From: Herbidospora yilanensis | GTDB lineage: Bacteria > Actinomycetota > Actinomycetes > Streptosporangiales > Streptosporangiaceae | Direction: 5' to 3' | Length of the DNA: 64,000 bases | NCBI RefSeq assembly: GCF_001570565.1 | Contig: NZ_BBXE01000019.1 | Span: 124,001-188,000, forward strand | Shown: piece by piece, positions 25,557-34,541 of the stretch | Numbering within the stretch: position 1 is the stretch's first letter | How the letters are laid out: the number at the start of each line of letters is the position of its first letter | The notes under the pieces: model-generated | The model's database searches: none | Seen by the model: the letters and a program-made list of their open reading frames with translations, nothing else | What the model was told of the DNA's origin: nothing | Made by a program: the position numbers and the translations under genes

Positions 25557-27674
25557 GTGAAACCGCCTGAAAGCACCATCGGACCCATGCCGTTCTCACT
25601 TTCCGCTCCGGCGTCTGTGATGTCGCCGCTGCCCGAGGGGACGGCCACGCACTGCCCGTACTGCGCCCTGCAGTGCGGCATGCACGTCAGTGCGGCCGAG
25701 ACCACCCAGGTCGAGATCACGCCGCGCGACGACGTGCCGGCCAACCAGGGCGGCCTGTGCCAGAAGGGCTGGACCGCCGGCACGCTGCTGCGCTCGCCGC
25801 ACCGGCTGACCACCCCCCTCATCCACGGCAAGCCGGCGGGCTGGGACGAGGCCCTCGGGTACGCGGCCTCCCGCGTCGCCCGGATCCAGGACGTGCACGG
25901 CCCCGACGCGGTCGCCGTCTTCGGCGGCGGCGGGCTGACCAACGAGAAGGCCTACCAGCTCGGCAAGTTCGCCCGGGTCGCGCTGCGCACCAGCCAGATC
26001 GACTACAACGGCCGGTTCTGCATGTCGTCGGCCGCCGCCGCGACCAACCGCGCCTTCGGCCTCGACCGGGGCCTGCCCTTTCCGATCACCGATCTGGGCG
26101 AGGCCGACGCGGTGCTGCTGGCGGGCGGCAACGTCGCCGAGACCATGCCGCCCTTCGTGCGCCACCTCAACCCGGCCGGGCTGATCGTCGTCGACCCCCG
26201 CGAGACCGCCACCGCCCGGCTGGCCGCCCTGCACCTGCAGAACACCCCCGGCACCGACCTGGCCCTCGCGCTCGCGCTGCTGCACATCGCCATCGCCGAC
26301 GGCCACGTCTCCGAGGAGTACGTGAGCGCCCGCACGACCGGCTTCGACGCGGTCCGCGACAGCGTCTCGGCCTGGTGGCCCGAACGCGCCGAACGGGTCA
26401 CCGGCGTTGCGGTCGCGCACCTGCGCCGGGCCGTCGCGATGCTCGCCGAGGCGGGCAACGCCGTCATCCTCACCGGTCGCGGCGCCGAGCAGCACGCCAA
26501 GGGCACCGACACCGTCACCGCCTACATCAACCTGGCGCTCACGCTCGGCCTGCCCGGCCGCCCCGGCTCCGGCTACGGCTGCGTCACCGGCCAGGGCAAC
26601 GGCCAGGGCGGCCGGGAGCACGGCCAGAAGGCCGACCAGCTTCCCGGCTACCGCAAGATCGACGACCCGGCGGCCCGCGCCCACGTCGCCGCCGTCTGGG
26701 GCGTCGACCCCGCCGACCTGCCCGGCCCCGGCCGCTCGGCCTACGAGCTGCTCGACGCCCTGGGCACCCCCGAAGGTCCGAAGGGCCTGCTGCTGTTCGG
26801 CTCCAACCCGGTCGTCTCCTCGCCCCGCTCCGGTCACGTCGCCGGGCGGCTCGCGGCGCTCGACCTGCTGGTCGTGGCCGACTTCGTGCTCTCCGACACC
26901 GCCGAGCTGGCCACCGTCGTCCTGCCCACGGCCCAGTGGGCCGAGGAGGCGGGCACGATGACCAACCTCGAAGGGCGCGTGCTGCTGCGCCGCCGGGCCG
27001 TCGCTCCGCCCTCGGGGGTGCGGAGCGACCTGGAGATCCTCGCCGGACTGGCCGAACGCCTCGGCCGGGGCGGCTCGTTCCCGGCCGACCCCCGCACCGT
27101 CTTCGACGAGCTGCGCCGGGCCAGCGCCGGCGGCCTCGCCGACTACTCGGGCATCACGTACGAGAAGATCGCCGACCAGGGCGGGGTCTTCTGGCCCTGC
27201 CCCGCCGACGACCACCCCGGCACCCCGCGCGTCTTCCTCGACCGCTTCCCCACCCCCGACGGGAGGGCCCGCATGGTCGCCGTCGACCACCGGCCGCCGG
27301 TCGAGGACGTCGACGCCGACTACCCCTACTACCTGACCACCGGCCGACTGCTGGCCCACTACCAGAGCGGCGCCCAGACCCGCAGGGTGGCCGACCTGGT
27401 CGAGGCCGCCCCCGAACCGTTCCTCGAACTGCATCCCGACCTCGCCGACCACCTCGGCATCCGCCCCGGCGACCTGGTCAGGGTGACCGGCCGGCGGGGG
27501 GCCACCGAGGCGTCGGCCCGGATCAGCGCGGCGATCCGGGCCGACACCGTTTTCCTGCCCTTCCACTGGGAGGGCCCCAACCGGCTGACCAACCCGGCTC
27601 TCGACCCGGTCTCGCGCATGCCCGAGTTCAAGGTGTGCGCGGTCAACCTCGCGGTCGTGGGAGGTGGCCGATGA
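25557..27674 (+). CDS. nasA: Assimilatory nitrate reductase catalytic subunit
   Basis: The 705-residue molybdopterin oxidoreductase reduces nitrate to nitrite. Cys33, Cys36, Cys40 and Cys68 bind an N-terminal [4Fe-4S] cluster. DYNGRFCMSSAAAATNRAFG gives the molybdenum-ligand region, and VTGQGNGQGGREHGQKADQLPGY is the cofactor-binding stretch typical of NarB/NasA. A molybdopterin-dinucleotide-binding C-terminal domain follows. No signal peptide, so it is cytoplasmic. GTG 25557 with AGAAGGGA upstream is the preferred start; ATG 25587 is possible. It overlaps the next gene by ATGA. Confidence 0.92.
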   Translation: MKPPESTIGPMPFSLSAPASVMSPLPEGTATHCPYCALQCGMHVSAAETTQVEITPRDDVPANQGGLCQKGWTAGTLLRSPHRLTTPLIHGKPAGWDEALGYAASRVARIQDVHGPDAVAVFGGGGLTNEKAYQLGKFARVALRTSQIDYNGRFCMSSAAAATNRAFGLDRGLPFPITDLGEADAVLLAGGNVAETMPPFVRHLNPAGLIVVDPRETATARLAALHLQNTPGTDLALALALLHIAIADGHVSEEYVSARTTGFDAVRDSVSAWWPERAERVTGVAVAHLRRAVAMLAEAGNAVILTGRGAEQHAKGTDTVTAYINLALTLGLPGRPGSGYGCVTGQGNGQGGREHGQKADQLPGYRKIDDPAARAHVAAVWGVDPADLPGPGRSAYELLDALGTPEGPKGLLLFGSNPVVSSPRSGHVAGRLAALDLLVVADFVLSDTAELATVVLPTAQWAEEAGTMTNLEGRVLLRRRAVAPPSGVRSDLEILAGLAERLGRGGSFPADPRTVFDELRRASAGGLADYSGITYEKIADQGGVFWPCPADDHPGTPRVFLDRFPTPDGRARMVAVDHRPPVEDVDADYPYYLTTGRLLAHYQSGAQTRRVADLVEAAPEPFLELHPDLADHLGIRPGDLVRVTGRRGATEASARISAAIRADTVFLPFHWEGPNRLTNPALDPVSRMPEFKVCAVNLAVVGGGR

Positions 27675-29074
27675 GGGGCATCGTCGTGGTGGGCAACGGC
27701 ATGGCCGGGTCCCGCCTGGTCAGCGAGGTGCGCGCGCGCGACAAGAAGGCGCGGGTGACCGTGTTCGGGGCGGAGGAGCGGGCGCCGTACAACCGGGTGC
27801 TGCTGTCCAACGTGCTGGCCGGCACCACCCGGGCCGACCAGGTGCGCCTGCACGGGCCCTCCTGGTACAGCGACCACAACGTGACGGTCCACCTGGGCAC
27901 CGAGGTCGTCGCGATCGACCGGGAGACCCGGTGCGTCATCACGGCCGACGGGCGACGCACGCCGTTCAGCGTGCTGGTGCTGGCCACCGGCAGCGAGCCG
28001 GTCGTGCCCGCGGTGCCCGGGGCCGAGCGGGCCATCGCGTTCCGCACGATGGACGACTGCGAGCGCATCCTGGCGGCGGCGAAGGAGGCCCGCCGGGCCG
28101 TCGTCATCGGCGGCGGGCTGCTCGGCGTCGAGGCCGCCCGCGGCCTGGCCGGGCGCGGCCTGCCGGTCACCCTGCTCCACCTCAAGGGCCACCTGATGGA
28201 CCGCCAGCTCGACCACGAGGCCGGGCAGGTGCTCGGCGACACCCTCGAAGGGCTCGGCGTCGAGATCATGACCGGCGTCTCCGTCACCGGGATCACCGAC
28301 GGCAAGGTCGAGCTGACCACCGGCCACGTCGAGGCCGACCTGGTCGTGGCGGCCTGCGGGGTCCGGCCGGTCACCACGCTGGCCCGCGACGCCGGACTGC
28401 ACGTCGAACGCGGGATCGTCGTCGACGACGAGATGCGCACCGACGACCCGGCGATCTTCGCCATCGGGGAGTGCGCCCAGCACGACGGCCAGGTCTACGG
28501 CCTGGTCGCGCCCTGCTGGGAGCAGGCCGCCATCGTCGCCGACCTCGTCACCGGCGCCGACGCGCGGGCCCGCTACCGGGGCTCGCGCCTGGTCACCCGG
28601 CTCAAGGCCAAGAGCGTCGAACTGGCCGCGATGGGCGAGACCCACCTGACCGACGCCGACGCCGAGATCGTGCGCTTCACCCACCGGAGCGGCGGCACCT
28701 ACCGCAAGCTCGTCATCCGCGACGGCCGCCTGGTCGGCGCGATCCTCGTGGGCGACCCGGCCACGGTCGGCACGCTCACCCAGCTCTACGACCGGGGCGG
28801 CCCGCTGCCCGCCGACCGGGCCGGGCTGCTGTTCCCCGCCCTGTCCGGCGCGGCGCCGGTCAGCCCCAGCCCGGTACGCATGCCCGACGCGGCCCAGGTC
28901 TGCCGCTGCAACAACGTGACGAAGGGACAGATCAGGACCTGCTGGGAGGCCGGGGCCCGCGACGTGGCCGCCGTGGCGGCGGCGACCCGGGCGACCACCG
29001 GATGCGGAAGTTGCGCCGAGACGGTCGGCGGAATCGTGGAATGGCTGTGCGAACAGGAAGGGGCGAGCGCATGA
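27671..29074 (+). CDS. nasB: NAD(P)/FAD oxidoreductase with BFD-like [2Fe-2S] domain (NasB-type electron transfer)
   Basis: The 467-residue flavoprotein is related to the N-terminal part of NirB. It has an FAD motif VVVGNGMAGSRLVSEV, an NADH motif VVIGGGLLGVEAARGLAG, the FAD-closing block IFAIGECAQHDGQVYGLV, and a C-terminal BFD-like cluster domain with CRCNNVTKGQI and CGSC. Placed between nitrate reductase and nirB, it most likely feeds electrons from NADH to NasA. It overlaps both neighbours by 4 nt. Confidence 0.85.
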   Translation: MRGIVVVGNGMAGSRLVSEVRARDKKARVTVFGAEERAPYNRVLLSNVLAGTTRADQVRLHGPSWYSDHNVTVHLGTEVVAIDRETRCVITADGRRTPFSVLVLATGSEPVVPAVPGAERAIAFRTMDDCERILAAAKEARRAVVIGGGLLGVEAARGLAGRGLPVTLLHLKGHLMDRQLDHEAGQVLGDTLEGLGVEIMTGVSVTGITDGKVELTTGHVEADLVVAACGVRPVTTLARDAGLHVERGIVVDDEMRTDDPAIFAIGECAQHDGQVYGLVAPCWEQAAIVADLVTGADARARYRGSRLVTRLKAKSVELAAMGETHLTDADAEIVRFTHRSGGTYRKLVIRDGRLVGAILVGDPATVGTLTQLYDRGGPLPADRAGLLFPALSGAAPVSPSPVRMPDAAQVCRCNNVTKGQIRTCWEAGARDVAAVAAATRATTGCGSCAETVGGIVEWLCEQEGASA

Positions 29075-31488
29075 CCCGCGTTCTCATCGTCGGTAATGGC
29101 CCGTCCGCGCACCGGCTGGCCGAGACGCTCACGACCCGGGGCTTCGCCGGTTCGGTGACGATCCTGGGGGAGGAGCCCCGGGGCGCGTACGACCGGGTCG
29201 CCCTCACGTCCTACCTGACGGAGGACCGCGACCTCGCCTATCCCGAGATCCCGGGTGTGGCGGTCCTCGTCGACACCAGGGTCGTCTCGATCGAGCCCGC
29301 CGCCAAGACGGTCAACGGCACGATCCCCTACGACGTCCTGGTGCTGGCCACCGGCTCCGCGCCGTTCGTGCCGCCGGTGCCGGGCCGCGAGCTCGACGGT
29401 TGCCACGTCTACCGGACCATCGACGACCTCGACGCCATCAGGGCCTCCGCGAAGACGGCGACGGCCGGCGTCGTCGTGGGCGGCGGCCTCCTCGGGCTGG
29501 AGGCCGCCGACGCCCTGCGCGGGCTGGGCCTGAAGACGCACATCGTCGAGATGAGCCCGTGGCTGATGCCCCGCCAGGTCGACGAGGGCGGCGGGGCCGT
29601 GCTGAAGAAGCACGTGGAGTCGCTCGGGCTGACCGTGCACACCAGCTCGGGCGTCACCCGCATCGAGGGCGACGACCGCGTCACCGGCCTGCTGACCCCG
29701 GACAGGGGCGTCATCGACGCGCAGATCGTGGTGTTCTCCGCCGGCATCCGGCCGCGCGACGAGCTGGCCCGGGGCGCGGGGCTCCAGGTCGGCGAGCGCG
29801 GCGGCATCGTGGTCGACGACGGCATGCGCACCAGCGACCCGTCGATCTTCGCCATCGGAGAGTGCGCCCTGCACGACGGCCAGATCTACGGCCTGGTCGC
29901 GCCGTGCATGACGATGGCCGAGGTGGCCGCCGACCGCATCATGGGCGGCGCGGCCGCGTTCACCGGCGCCGACCTGTCGACCAAGCTCAAGCTGCTCGGC
30001 GTCGAGGTGGCCCAGTTCGGCGCGATGGCGGGCGCCCTCGACGTCACCTACCTCGACCCGGTCGCCGGGGTCTACAAGAAGCTGTTCGTCAGCGACGACG
30101 CCTCGACCCTGCTCGGCGGCATCTGCGTCGGCGACGCCGCCCCCTACGCCACGCTGCGCTCCTTCGTCGGCTCCGAGCTGCCGGCCGCCCCGAGCGACCT
30201 GCTGTTCAGCCCGACCGCCGTGGAGCTGCCCGGGGACGCGCCGGTCTGCTCGTGCAACAACGTGACCAAGAACGACGTCACCGCGGCCATCAAGGAGCAC
30301 GACCTCACCGACGTCGCCGGGGTCAAGGCCTGCACCCGGGCCGGCACCACCTGCGGGAGCTGCCTGCCGCTGCTGAAGAAGATCCTCACCGAGTCGGGCG
30401 TCGACACCGGGTCGGGCCTGTGCGAGCACTTCGCGCACAGCCGGGCCGAGTTGTTCACGATCGTCCAGGTTCGCGGCATCACCACGTTCACCCAGCTCAT
30501 CGACGAGCACGGGACCGGCCGGGGCTGCGACATCTGCAAGCCCGTGGTGGCCTCGATCCTGGCGTCGCTGCACAACGGTCACGTCCTGGAGGGCGAACAG
30601 GCCGCGCTCCAGGACACGAACGACCATTTCCTAGCTAACCTACAGAAAAATGGGACATACTCGATCGTGCCCCGGATCCCGGGGGGCGAGATCACCCCGG
30701 AGAAACTGATCGTGATCGGCGAGGTCGCCCGCGACTTCGGCCTGTACACCAAGATCACTGGAGGTCAGCGCATCGACCTGTTCGGCGCCCGCGTCGAAGA
30801 GCTGCCCCGCATCTGGCGGCGCCTGGTCGACGCCGGGTTCGAGTCGGGCCACGCCTACGGCAAGGCCCTGCGCACGGTGAAGTCGTGCGTCGGCTCCACC
30901 TGGTGCCGTTACGGCGTACAGGACTCGGTGACCCTCGCCATCGACCTGGAGTTGCGCTACCGGGGCCTGCGCTCGCCGCACAAGCTCAAGTCGGGGGTCA
31001 GCGGCTGCGCCCGCGAGTGCGCCGAGGCCCGGTCGAAGGACTTCGGCGTCATCGCCACAGAGAAGGGCTGGAACCTCTACGTCGGCGGCAACGGCGGCTT
31101 CACCCCCCGCCACGCCGACCTGCTGGTCCAGGACGTCGACACCGCGACCCTCATCCGCACGATCGACCGGTTCCTGATGTTCTACATCCGCACCGCCGAC
31201 CGCCTCCAGCGCACGGCCGCGTGGCTGGAGAACCTCGAAGGCGGCCTCGACCGGCTCCGCGAGATCGTCATGGACGACGCCCTCGGGATCTGCGCCGACC
31301 TCGACGCCCAGATGGCCGCCCACATCGCGACCTACGCCGACGAGTGGCGGGCCACCCTCGACGACCCGGTGAAGCTGCGCCGCTTCGTCAGCTTCGTGAA
31401 CGCGCCCGGCACGCCCGACCCGTCGATCACCTTCACCACCGAACGCGACCAGATCAAGCCCGAGATCCTGCAGGTGACGAGCCGATGA
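29071..31488 (+). CDS. nirB: Nitrite reductase large subunit NirB
   Basis: The 805-residue siroheme enzyme reduces nitrite to ammonium with NADH. An N-terminal FAD/NADH module carries VLIVGNGPSAHRLAE and VVVGGGLLGLEAADALRG. Two BFD-like clusters follow (CSCNNVTK...CGSC, then a second C...CDIC pair). The C-terminal siroheme/[4Fe-4S] half has ligands Cys606, Cys612 (SCVGSTWC), Cys646 and Cys650 (GCAREC). Coupled by ATGA to the genes before and after. Confidence 0.94.
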   Translation: MTRVLIVGNGPSAHRLAETLTTRGFAGSVTILGEEPRGAYDRVALTSYLTEDRDLAYPEIPGVAVLVDTRVVSIEPAAKTVNGTIPYDVLVLATGSAPFVPPVPGRELDGCHVYRTIDDLDAIRASAKTATAGVVVGGGLLGLEAADALRGLGLKTHIVEMSPWLMPRQVDEGGGAVLKKHVESLGLTVHTSSGVTRIEGDDRVTGLLTPDRGVIDAQIVVFSAGIRPRDELARGAGLQVGERGGIVVDDGMRTSDPSIFAIGECALHDGQIYGLVAPCMTMAEVAADRIMGGAAAFTGADLSTKLKLLGVEVAQFGAMAGALDVTYLDPVAGVYKKLFVSDDASTLLGGICVGDAAPYATLRSFVGSELPAAPSDLLFSPTAVELPGDAPVCSCNNVTKNDVTAAIKEHDLTDVAGVKACTRAGTTCGSCLPLLKKILTESGVDTGSGLCEHFAHSRAELFTIVQVRGITTFTQLIDEHGTGRGCDICKPVVASILASLHNGHVLEGEQAALQDTNDHFLANLQKNGTYSIVPRIPGGEITPEKLIVIGEVARDFGLYTKITGGQRIDLFGARVEELPRIWRRLVDAGFESGHAYGKALRTVKSCVGSTWCRYGVQDSVTLAIDLELRYRGLRSPHKLKSGVSGCARECAEARSKDFGVIATEKGWNLYVGGNGGFTPRHADLLVQDVDTATLIRTIDRFLMFYIRTADRLQRTAAWLENLEGGLDRLREIVMDDALGICADLDAQMAAHIATYADEWRATLDDPVKLRRFVSFVNAPGTPDPSITFTTERDQIKPEILQVTSR

Positions 31489-31808
31489 ACTGGATTCCCG
31501 TCTGCCCCCTTCCCGACCTGCTGCCCGAGCGCGGCGCCTGCGCCCTGATCGGCGACGAGCAGGTGGCCGTGTTCCGAGCCCACGACGGGTCCCTGTACGC
31601 CATCGGCAACCAGGACCCCTTCAGCGGTGCCTACATCCTGTCCCGGGGGATCGTCGGCACCAGGAACGGGGAGCCGACCGTGGCCTCCCCGATGCACAAA
31701 CAGGTGTTCTCGCTCACCAGCGGGGTCTGCCTGGACGAACCCGGGACTGTGATACCGACATTTCCGATTCGCGTCACCATGGGGATGGTTGAGGTGAGCG
31801 TCAAATGA
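31485..31808 (+). CDS. nirD: Nitrite reductase small subunit NirD
   Basis: The 107-residue protein has a Rieske-like fold without cluster-binding Cys/His pairs, as expected for NirD. The typical NQDPFSGAYILSRGIVG and VASPMHKQVFSLTSGVCLD are present. It is the partner of NirB and overlaps both nirB and nnaR by four bases. Confidence 0.93.
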   Translation: MNWIPVCPLPDLLPERGACALIGDEQVAVFRAHDGSLYAIGNQDPFSGAYILSRGIVGTRNGEPTVASPMHKQVFSLTSGVCLDEPGTVIPTFPIRVTMGMVEVSVK

Positions 31809-32989
31809 CCGCACTGCTCGAAGAGACACAACTGGCCGCACTGGCCGAGGGGCTGTCTCCGGAGACCGCGCCGAACGCGTTGTCCGGCTTCACGATCGGC
31901 GTCACCGCCACACGACGTCGCGAGGAGTTCTCGGCGCTGCTCGAACGCCGGGGCGCGCGCGTGGTGAGGGCGCCCGCGATCCGGCTGGTGCCGCTCTCCG
32001 AGGACGCCGACCTGATGGCGGCCACCCGCGAGTGCCTGGCCACGCCGGTCGACGACGTGGTCGTCACCACCGGCGTCGGCTTCCGCGGCTGGGTCGCCGC
32101 CGCCGAGGGCTGGGGCCTGGCCGGCCACCTGACCGCCCGGCTGGCCGACGCCCGGCTGCTCACCCGCGGCCCCAAGGCCCGCGGCGCCGTCAGGGCGGCC
32201 GGCCTCACCGACCACTGGACCCCCGCGACCGAGTCGTGCGAGGAGGTCCTGCGCTACCTCCTGAACCAGGACCTGCGCGGACGCCGCATCGCGATCCAGT
32301 TGCACGGTGAGCCGCTGACCGGGTTCGTCGCCGACCTGCGCGCCGCCGGGGCCGAGGTCATCGAGGTGCCGGTCTACCAGTGGCTGCCCTACCGCGACAC
32401 CTCGCCGCTGCGCCGCCTGGTCAGCCAGGTCGCCTCCGGCGCGATCGACGCGGTGGCGTTCACCAGCGCCCCCGCCGTGCACGCCATGCTCAACGCGGCC
32501 CGCGCCGACGGGCTGGAGGACGCCCTGCTGGCCGCCTTCCGCGGGCCGGTGACGGCCGCCTGCGTCGGGCCGGTCACCGCGCAGCCGCTGGTCGCCAAGG
32601 GCGTGCCGGTGATCCAGCCGGAGCGGTCGCGGCTCGGCTCGCTGGCCCGCACGCTGGCCCGGCACCTGCCGGAGAACAGCGTCACCCGGCTCACCGCCGG
32701 CGGTCACGAACTGGAGATCCGGGGCCACGCGGTGGTCGTCGACGGCGAGCTCAAGCCGCTGCCCCCCGCGCCGATGGCGGTGCTGAAGCGGCTCGCCGAC
32801 CGGCCCGGCCACGTCGTGGCCCGGGCCGACCTGCGGATGGTGCTGCCCGGCGGGCCCTCCCGCGACTCGGCCGAGCACGCCGTCGAGATGGCCATCACCC
32901 GGCTGCGCCGGGCCCTCGGCCCCAGCGGCATCGTCGAGACGGTCGTCAAGCGCGGCTACCGCCTGGCCTGTGACCGGGAAGACGTGTGA
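31805..32989 (+). CDS. nnaR: NnaR-like regulator: uroporphyrinogen-III synthase domain fused to winged helix
   Basis: The 394-residue protein joins a HemD-like domain (about 28-285, two lobes with VTTGVGFRGWVAAAEG and AFTSAPAVHAMLNAA) to an OmpR-type winged-helix DNA-binding domain (about 300-390, HAVEMAITRLRRALG...VETVVKRGYRLAC). In Streptomyces a protein of this architecture, NnaR, co-activates nitrate/nitrite assimilation genes with GlnR. Its coupling to nirD supports that role. Whether the HemD half still makes uroporphyrinogen III, or only senses a tetrapyrrole, is unknown. Confidence 0.85.
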   Translation: MTALLEETQLAALAEGLSPETAPNALSGFTIGVTATRRREEFSALLERRGARVVRAPAIRLVPLSEDADLMAATRECLATPVDDVVVTTGVGFRGWVAAAEGWGLAGHLTARLADARLLTRGPKARGAVRAAGLTDHWTPATESCEEVLRYLLNQDLRGRRIAIQLHGEPLTGFVADLRAAGAEVIEVPVYQWLPYRDTSPLRRLVSQVASGAIDAVAFTSAPAVHAMLNAARADGLEDALLAAFRGPVTAACVGPVTAQPLVAKGVPVIQPERSRLGSLARTLARHLPENSVTRLTAGGHELEIRGHAVVVDGELKPLPPAPMAVLKRLADRPGHVVARADLRMVLPGGPSRDSAEHAVEMAITRLRRALGPSGIVETVVKRGYRLACDREDV

Positions 32990-33738
32990 CGACCCTCGTC
33001 ATGGCGGCCCACGGCGCCCGCAACCCCGAATGGGACGCCGTCCTCGCCGACCTGGCCGGTCGGGTGCGGCGGACCCGTCCGGGCACCGCGGCCCGGCTCG
33101 CCTTCCTGGAGCTGAGCGAGCCGCCGCTGGAGCGGGTGCTCGCCGAGGTCGCGGGCCCCGTCGTGGTGGTGCCGCTGCTGCTCGCGGGCGGCTACCACGT
33201 CCACATCGACCTGCCCGAGGTGATCGCGCGGGTGCGTCCCGACGCGGTCGTCGCGGGCCCGCTGGGCCCGCACCCGCTGCTCACCGCGGTGCTGGCCCGG
33301 CGGCTGGCCGCCGCCGGGCTGCGGCCCCGCGACGCGGTGATCCTGGGCGCGGCCGGCTCCTCCGACCCGGCGGCCCTCGCCGCCGTGCGCGCCGCCGCCC
33401 GCCTTCTGTCGGTACGCCTCGCGCGCCCGGTCACCGCCGCGTTCGCGTCGTCGGGCCGGCCGGGCATCGCCGACGCGCTGGCCGAGGTCAGGAGAGGCCC
33501 GGCCCCCCGGACGGTGGTGGCCTCCTACCTGCTGGCCCCCGGCCTGTTCCACACCCGGCTGGCCGAGAGCGGCGCCGACGTGGTCAGCGCCCCGCTGGGC
33601 GTCGACGACGACCTGGCCAGGCTGGTGTGGCACCGATACGACGAGGCGCGTCAGGGATCCAGCCGCAGCTCCCGCACGATCGCCTCGGCCGCGTCGGGCC
33701 GCGACGGCTCCGAGTCGGCGCCGGTGAAGATCTCGTAG
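32986..33738 (+). CDS. Sirohydrochlorin chelatase (CbiX/SirB family)
   Basis: The 250-residue protein would insert iron into sirohydrochlorin to make siroheme for NirB. It has LVMAAHGARNPEWDAVL with the metal His near the N-terminus, and PLLLAGGYHVHIDLPEVI with the second His pair. A second chelatase-like repeat follows (ASYLLAPGLFHTRLAES). It starts at GTG 32986, overlapping the nnaR stop. The last 29 residues after YDEA look unrelated to the family and run through the convergent TetR-like gene (88-bp overlap), suggesting a lost original stop. Confidence 0.87.
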   Translation: MTTLVMAAHGARNPEWDAVLADLAGRVRRTRPGTAARLAFLELSEPPLERVLAEVAGPVVVVPLLLAGGYHVHIDLPEVIARVRPDAVVAGPLGPHPLLTAVLARRLAAAGLRPRDAVILGAAGSSDPAALAAVRAAARLLSVRLARPVTAAFASSGRPGIADALAEVRRGPAPRTVVASYLLAPGLFHTRLAESGADVVSAPLGVDDDLARLVWHRYDEARQGSSRSSRTIASAASGRDGSESAPVKIS

Positions 33739-34235
33739 TAGGCGTGCCGGAAACAGCCGGCCAGCAGCAGGCGGGCGCTGGACTCGGGGTGGACGTCGGC
33801 CCTGACCCGCCCGAGCTCCTGCTCGCCGGCGAGGTAGGCGGCCAGCGGGAGCACCTCGCCCTCGGGCCCGAGCTCCGATTCGCGCATGGCCTGCCGGAAG
33901 CGGACCGTGAGGATCGGGGAGACGAAGGCCGGGAGGGCGGCGGCCTGGATCTCCGTGTAGTAGTGGATGCCGGCCAGCGCGACCGGCCGCAGGTTCCCGG
34001 TCACGTCGCCGTGCCCGGGGCGCAGGTCGTGCAGCAGCCGGAGCCAGGCCGGCAGCCGGTCCTGCAGCAGAGCCAGGAAGGTCTCGACCGCCTGAGCCGG
34101 GGTGGTGCCCCGGATCTGGGGAGTGGCGGCTCCGAGCGGCTCGGTGGTGCCCGTTTTCATCCGCATCGCCATGTCGAGGACACGCCGACGGGTTTCTTGA
34201 GAAGAATGGTGCGGTTGCTGGGAGGGAGTTACCAT
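33651..34235 (-). CDS. TetR-like regulator lacking a helix-turn-helix
   Basis: The 194-residue protein resembles a TetR-family C-terminal ligand domain (LRPGHGDVTGNLRPVALAG, AYLAGEQELGRVRADVHPESSARLLLAGCFRHAYYEIF). Its N-terminus has only SSQETRRRVLDMA, which looks like the first helix of a TetR DNA-binding domain. The text then jumps to MRMKTGTTEPLG with no recognition helix. A helix-turn-helix was not seen in other frames upstream either. It may be an internally deleted remnant or a dominant-negative partner. Confidence 0.5.
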   Translation of the reverse strand: MVTPSQQPHHSSQETRRRVLDMAMRMKTGTTEPLGAATPQIRGTTPAQAVETFLALLQDRLPAWLRLLHDLRPGHGDVTGNLRPVALAGIHYYTEIQAAALPAFVSPILTVRFRQAMRESELGPEGEVLPLAAYLAGEQELGRVRADVHPESSARLLLAGCFRHAYYEIFTGADSEPSRPDAAEAIVRELRLDP

Positions 34236-34330
34236 TTTCGCCCTTGTGCGCGCAGTCCACAGAAGACGCTTGTGAGGAAGGAAGCGCTAATTATTACCGC
34301 ACGACGACGGTGAAGTGGGAGGAAAACCAG

Positions 34331-34350
34331 CATCCGGTTTCCACCGGATG
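34331..34350. repeat. Perfect hairpin CATCCGGT-TTCC-ACCGGATG
   Basis: Eight-base-pair arms with a 4-nt loop in the non-coding stretch. There is no T-tract on either side, so it may be a weak terminator or part of a decayed element. Confidence 0.45.
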
Positions 34351-34363
34351 AACCCGCACGGTG

Positions 34364-34541
34364 TCAAGCCCGGACCGGTCCACCGCGTGCCCGCCCGACG
34401 ACGGCCGTCACCACGACCGGCGAGGCGCAGGGATAAGCGTGCGTGACCAGCACGAACAGGTAGACCCAGGTAGACCGGGGTGGTGTCGGCGGCGTGCACG
34501 ACGACGAAGGTCTCCAGGTCGCGCCGAGCGTCAGGTGGCAG
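34364..34541 (-). pseudogene. Possible decayed integrase-core transposase fragment
   Basis: On the minus strand, one frame reads DLETFVVVHAADTTPVYLG and the next reads VYLFVLVTHAYPCASPVVVT. Joined across the 10-bp tandem duplication (34457-34476) they give an uninterrupted DTTPVYLFVLVTHAYPCASPVVV. This resembles the DTxxLRRLYxLFVxExxTRxVHxxG block of IS3/IS481-like integrase cores. The match is short and by eye only; no terminal repeats were found. Confidence 0.25.
34457..34476. repeat. Tandem 10-bp duplication (CAGGTAGACC twice)
   Basis: Two exact copies of CAGGTAGACC abut at 34457-34466 and 34467-34476. Ten bases are not a multiple of three, so the duplication shifts the frame of the putative transposase relic. 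Confidence 0.7.

Noticed and set aside
25557-25586. ATG 25587 as the nitrate reductase start
   Set aside because: It is possible, but the upstream GTG has a purine-rich AGAAGGGA at good distance while the ATG has none.
34331-34350. Intrinsic terminator for the PAC2 gene
   Set aside because: The hairpin is about 360 bp past the PAC2 stop and has no T-tract, so it is listed only as a repeat.
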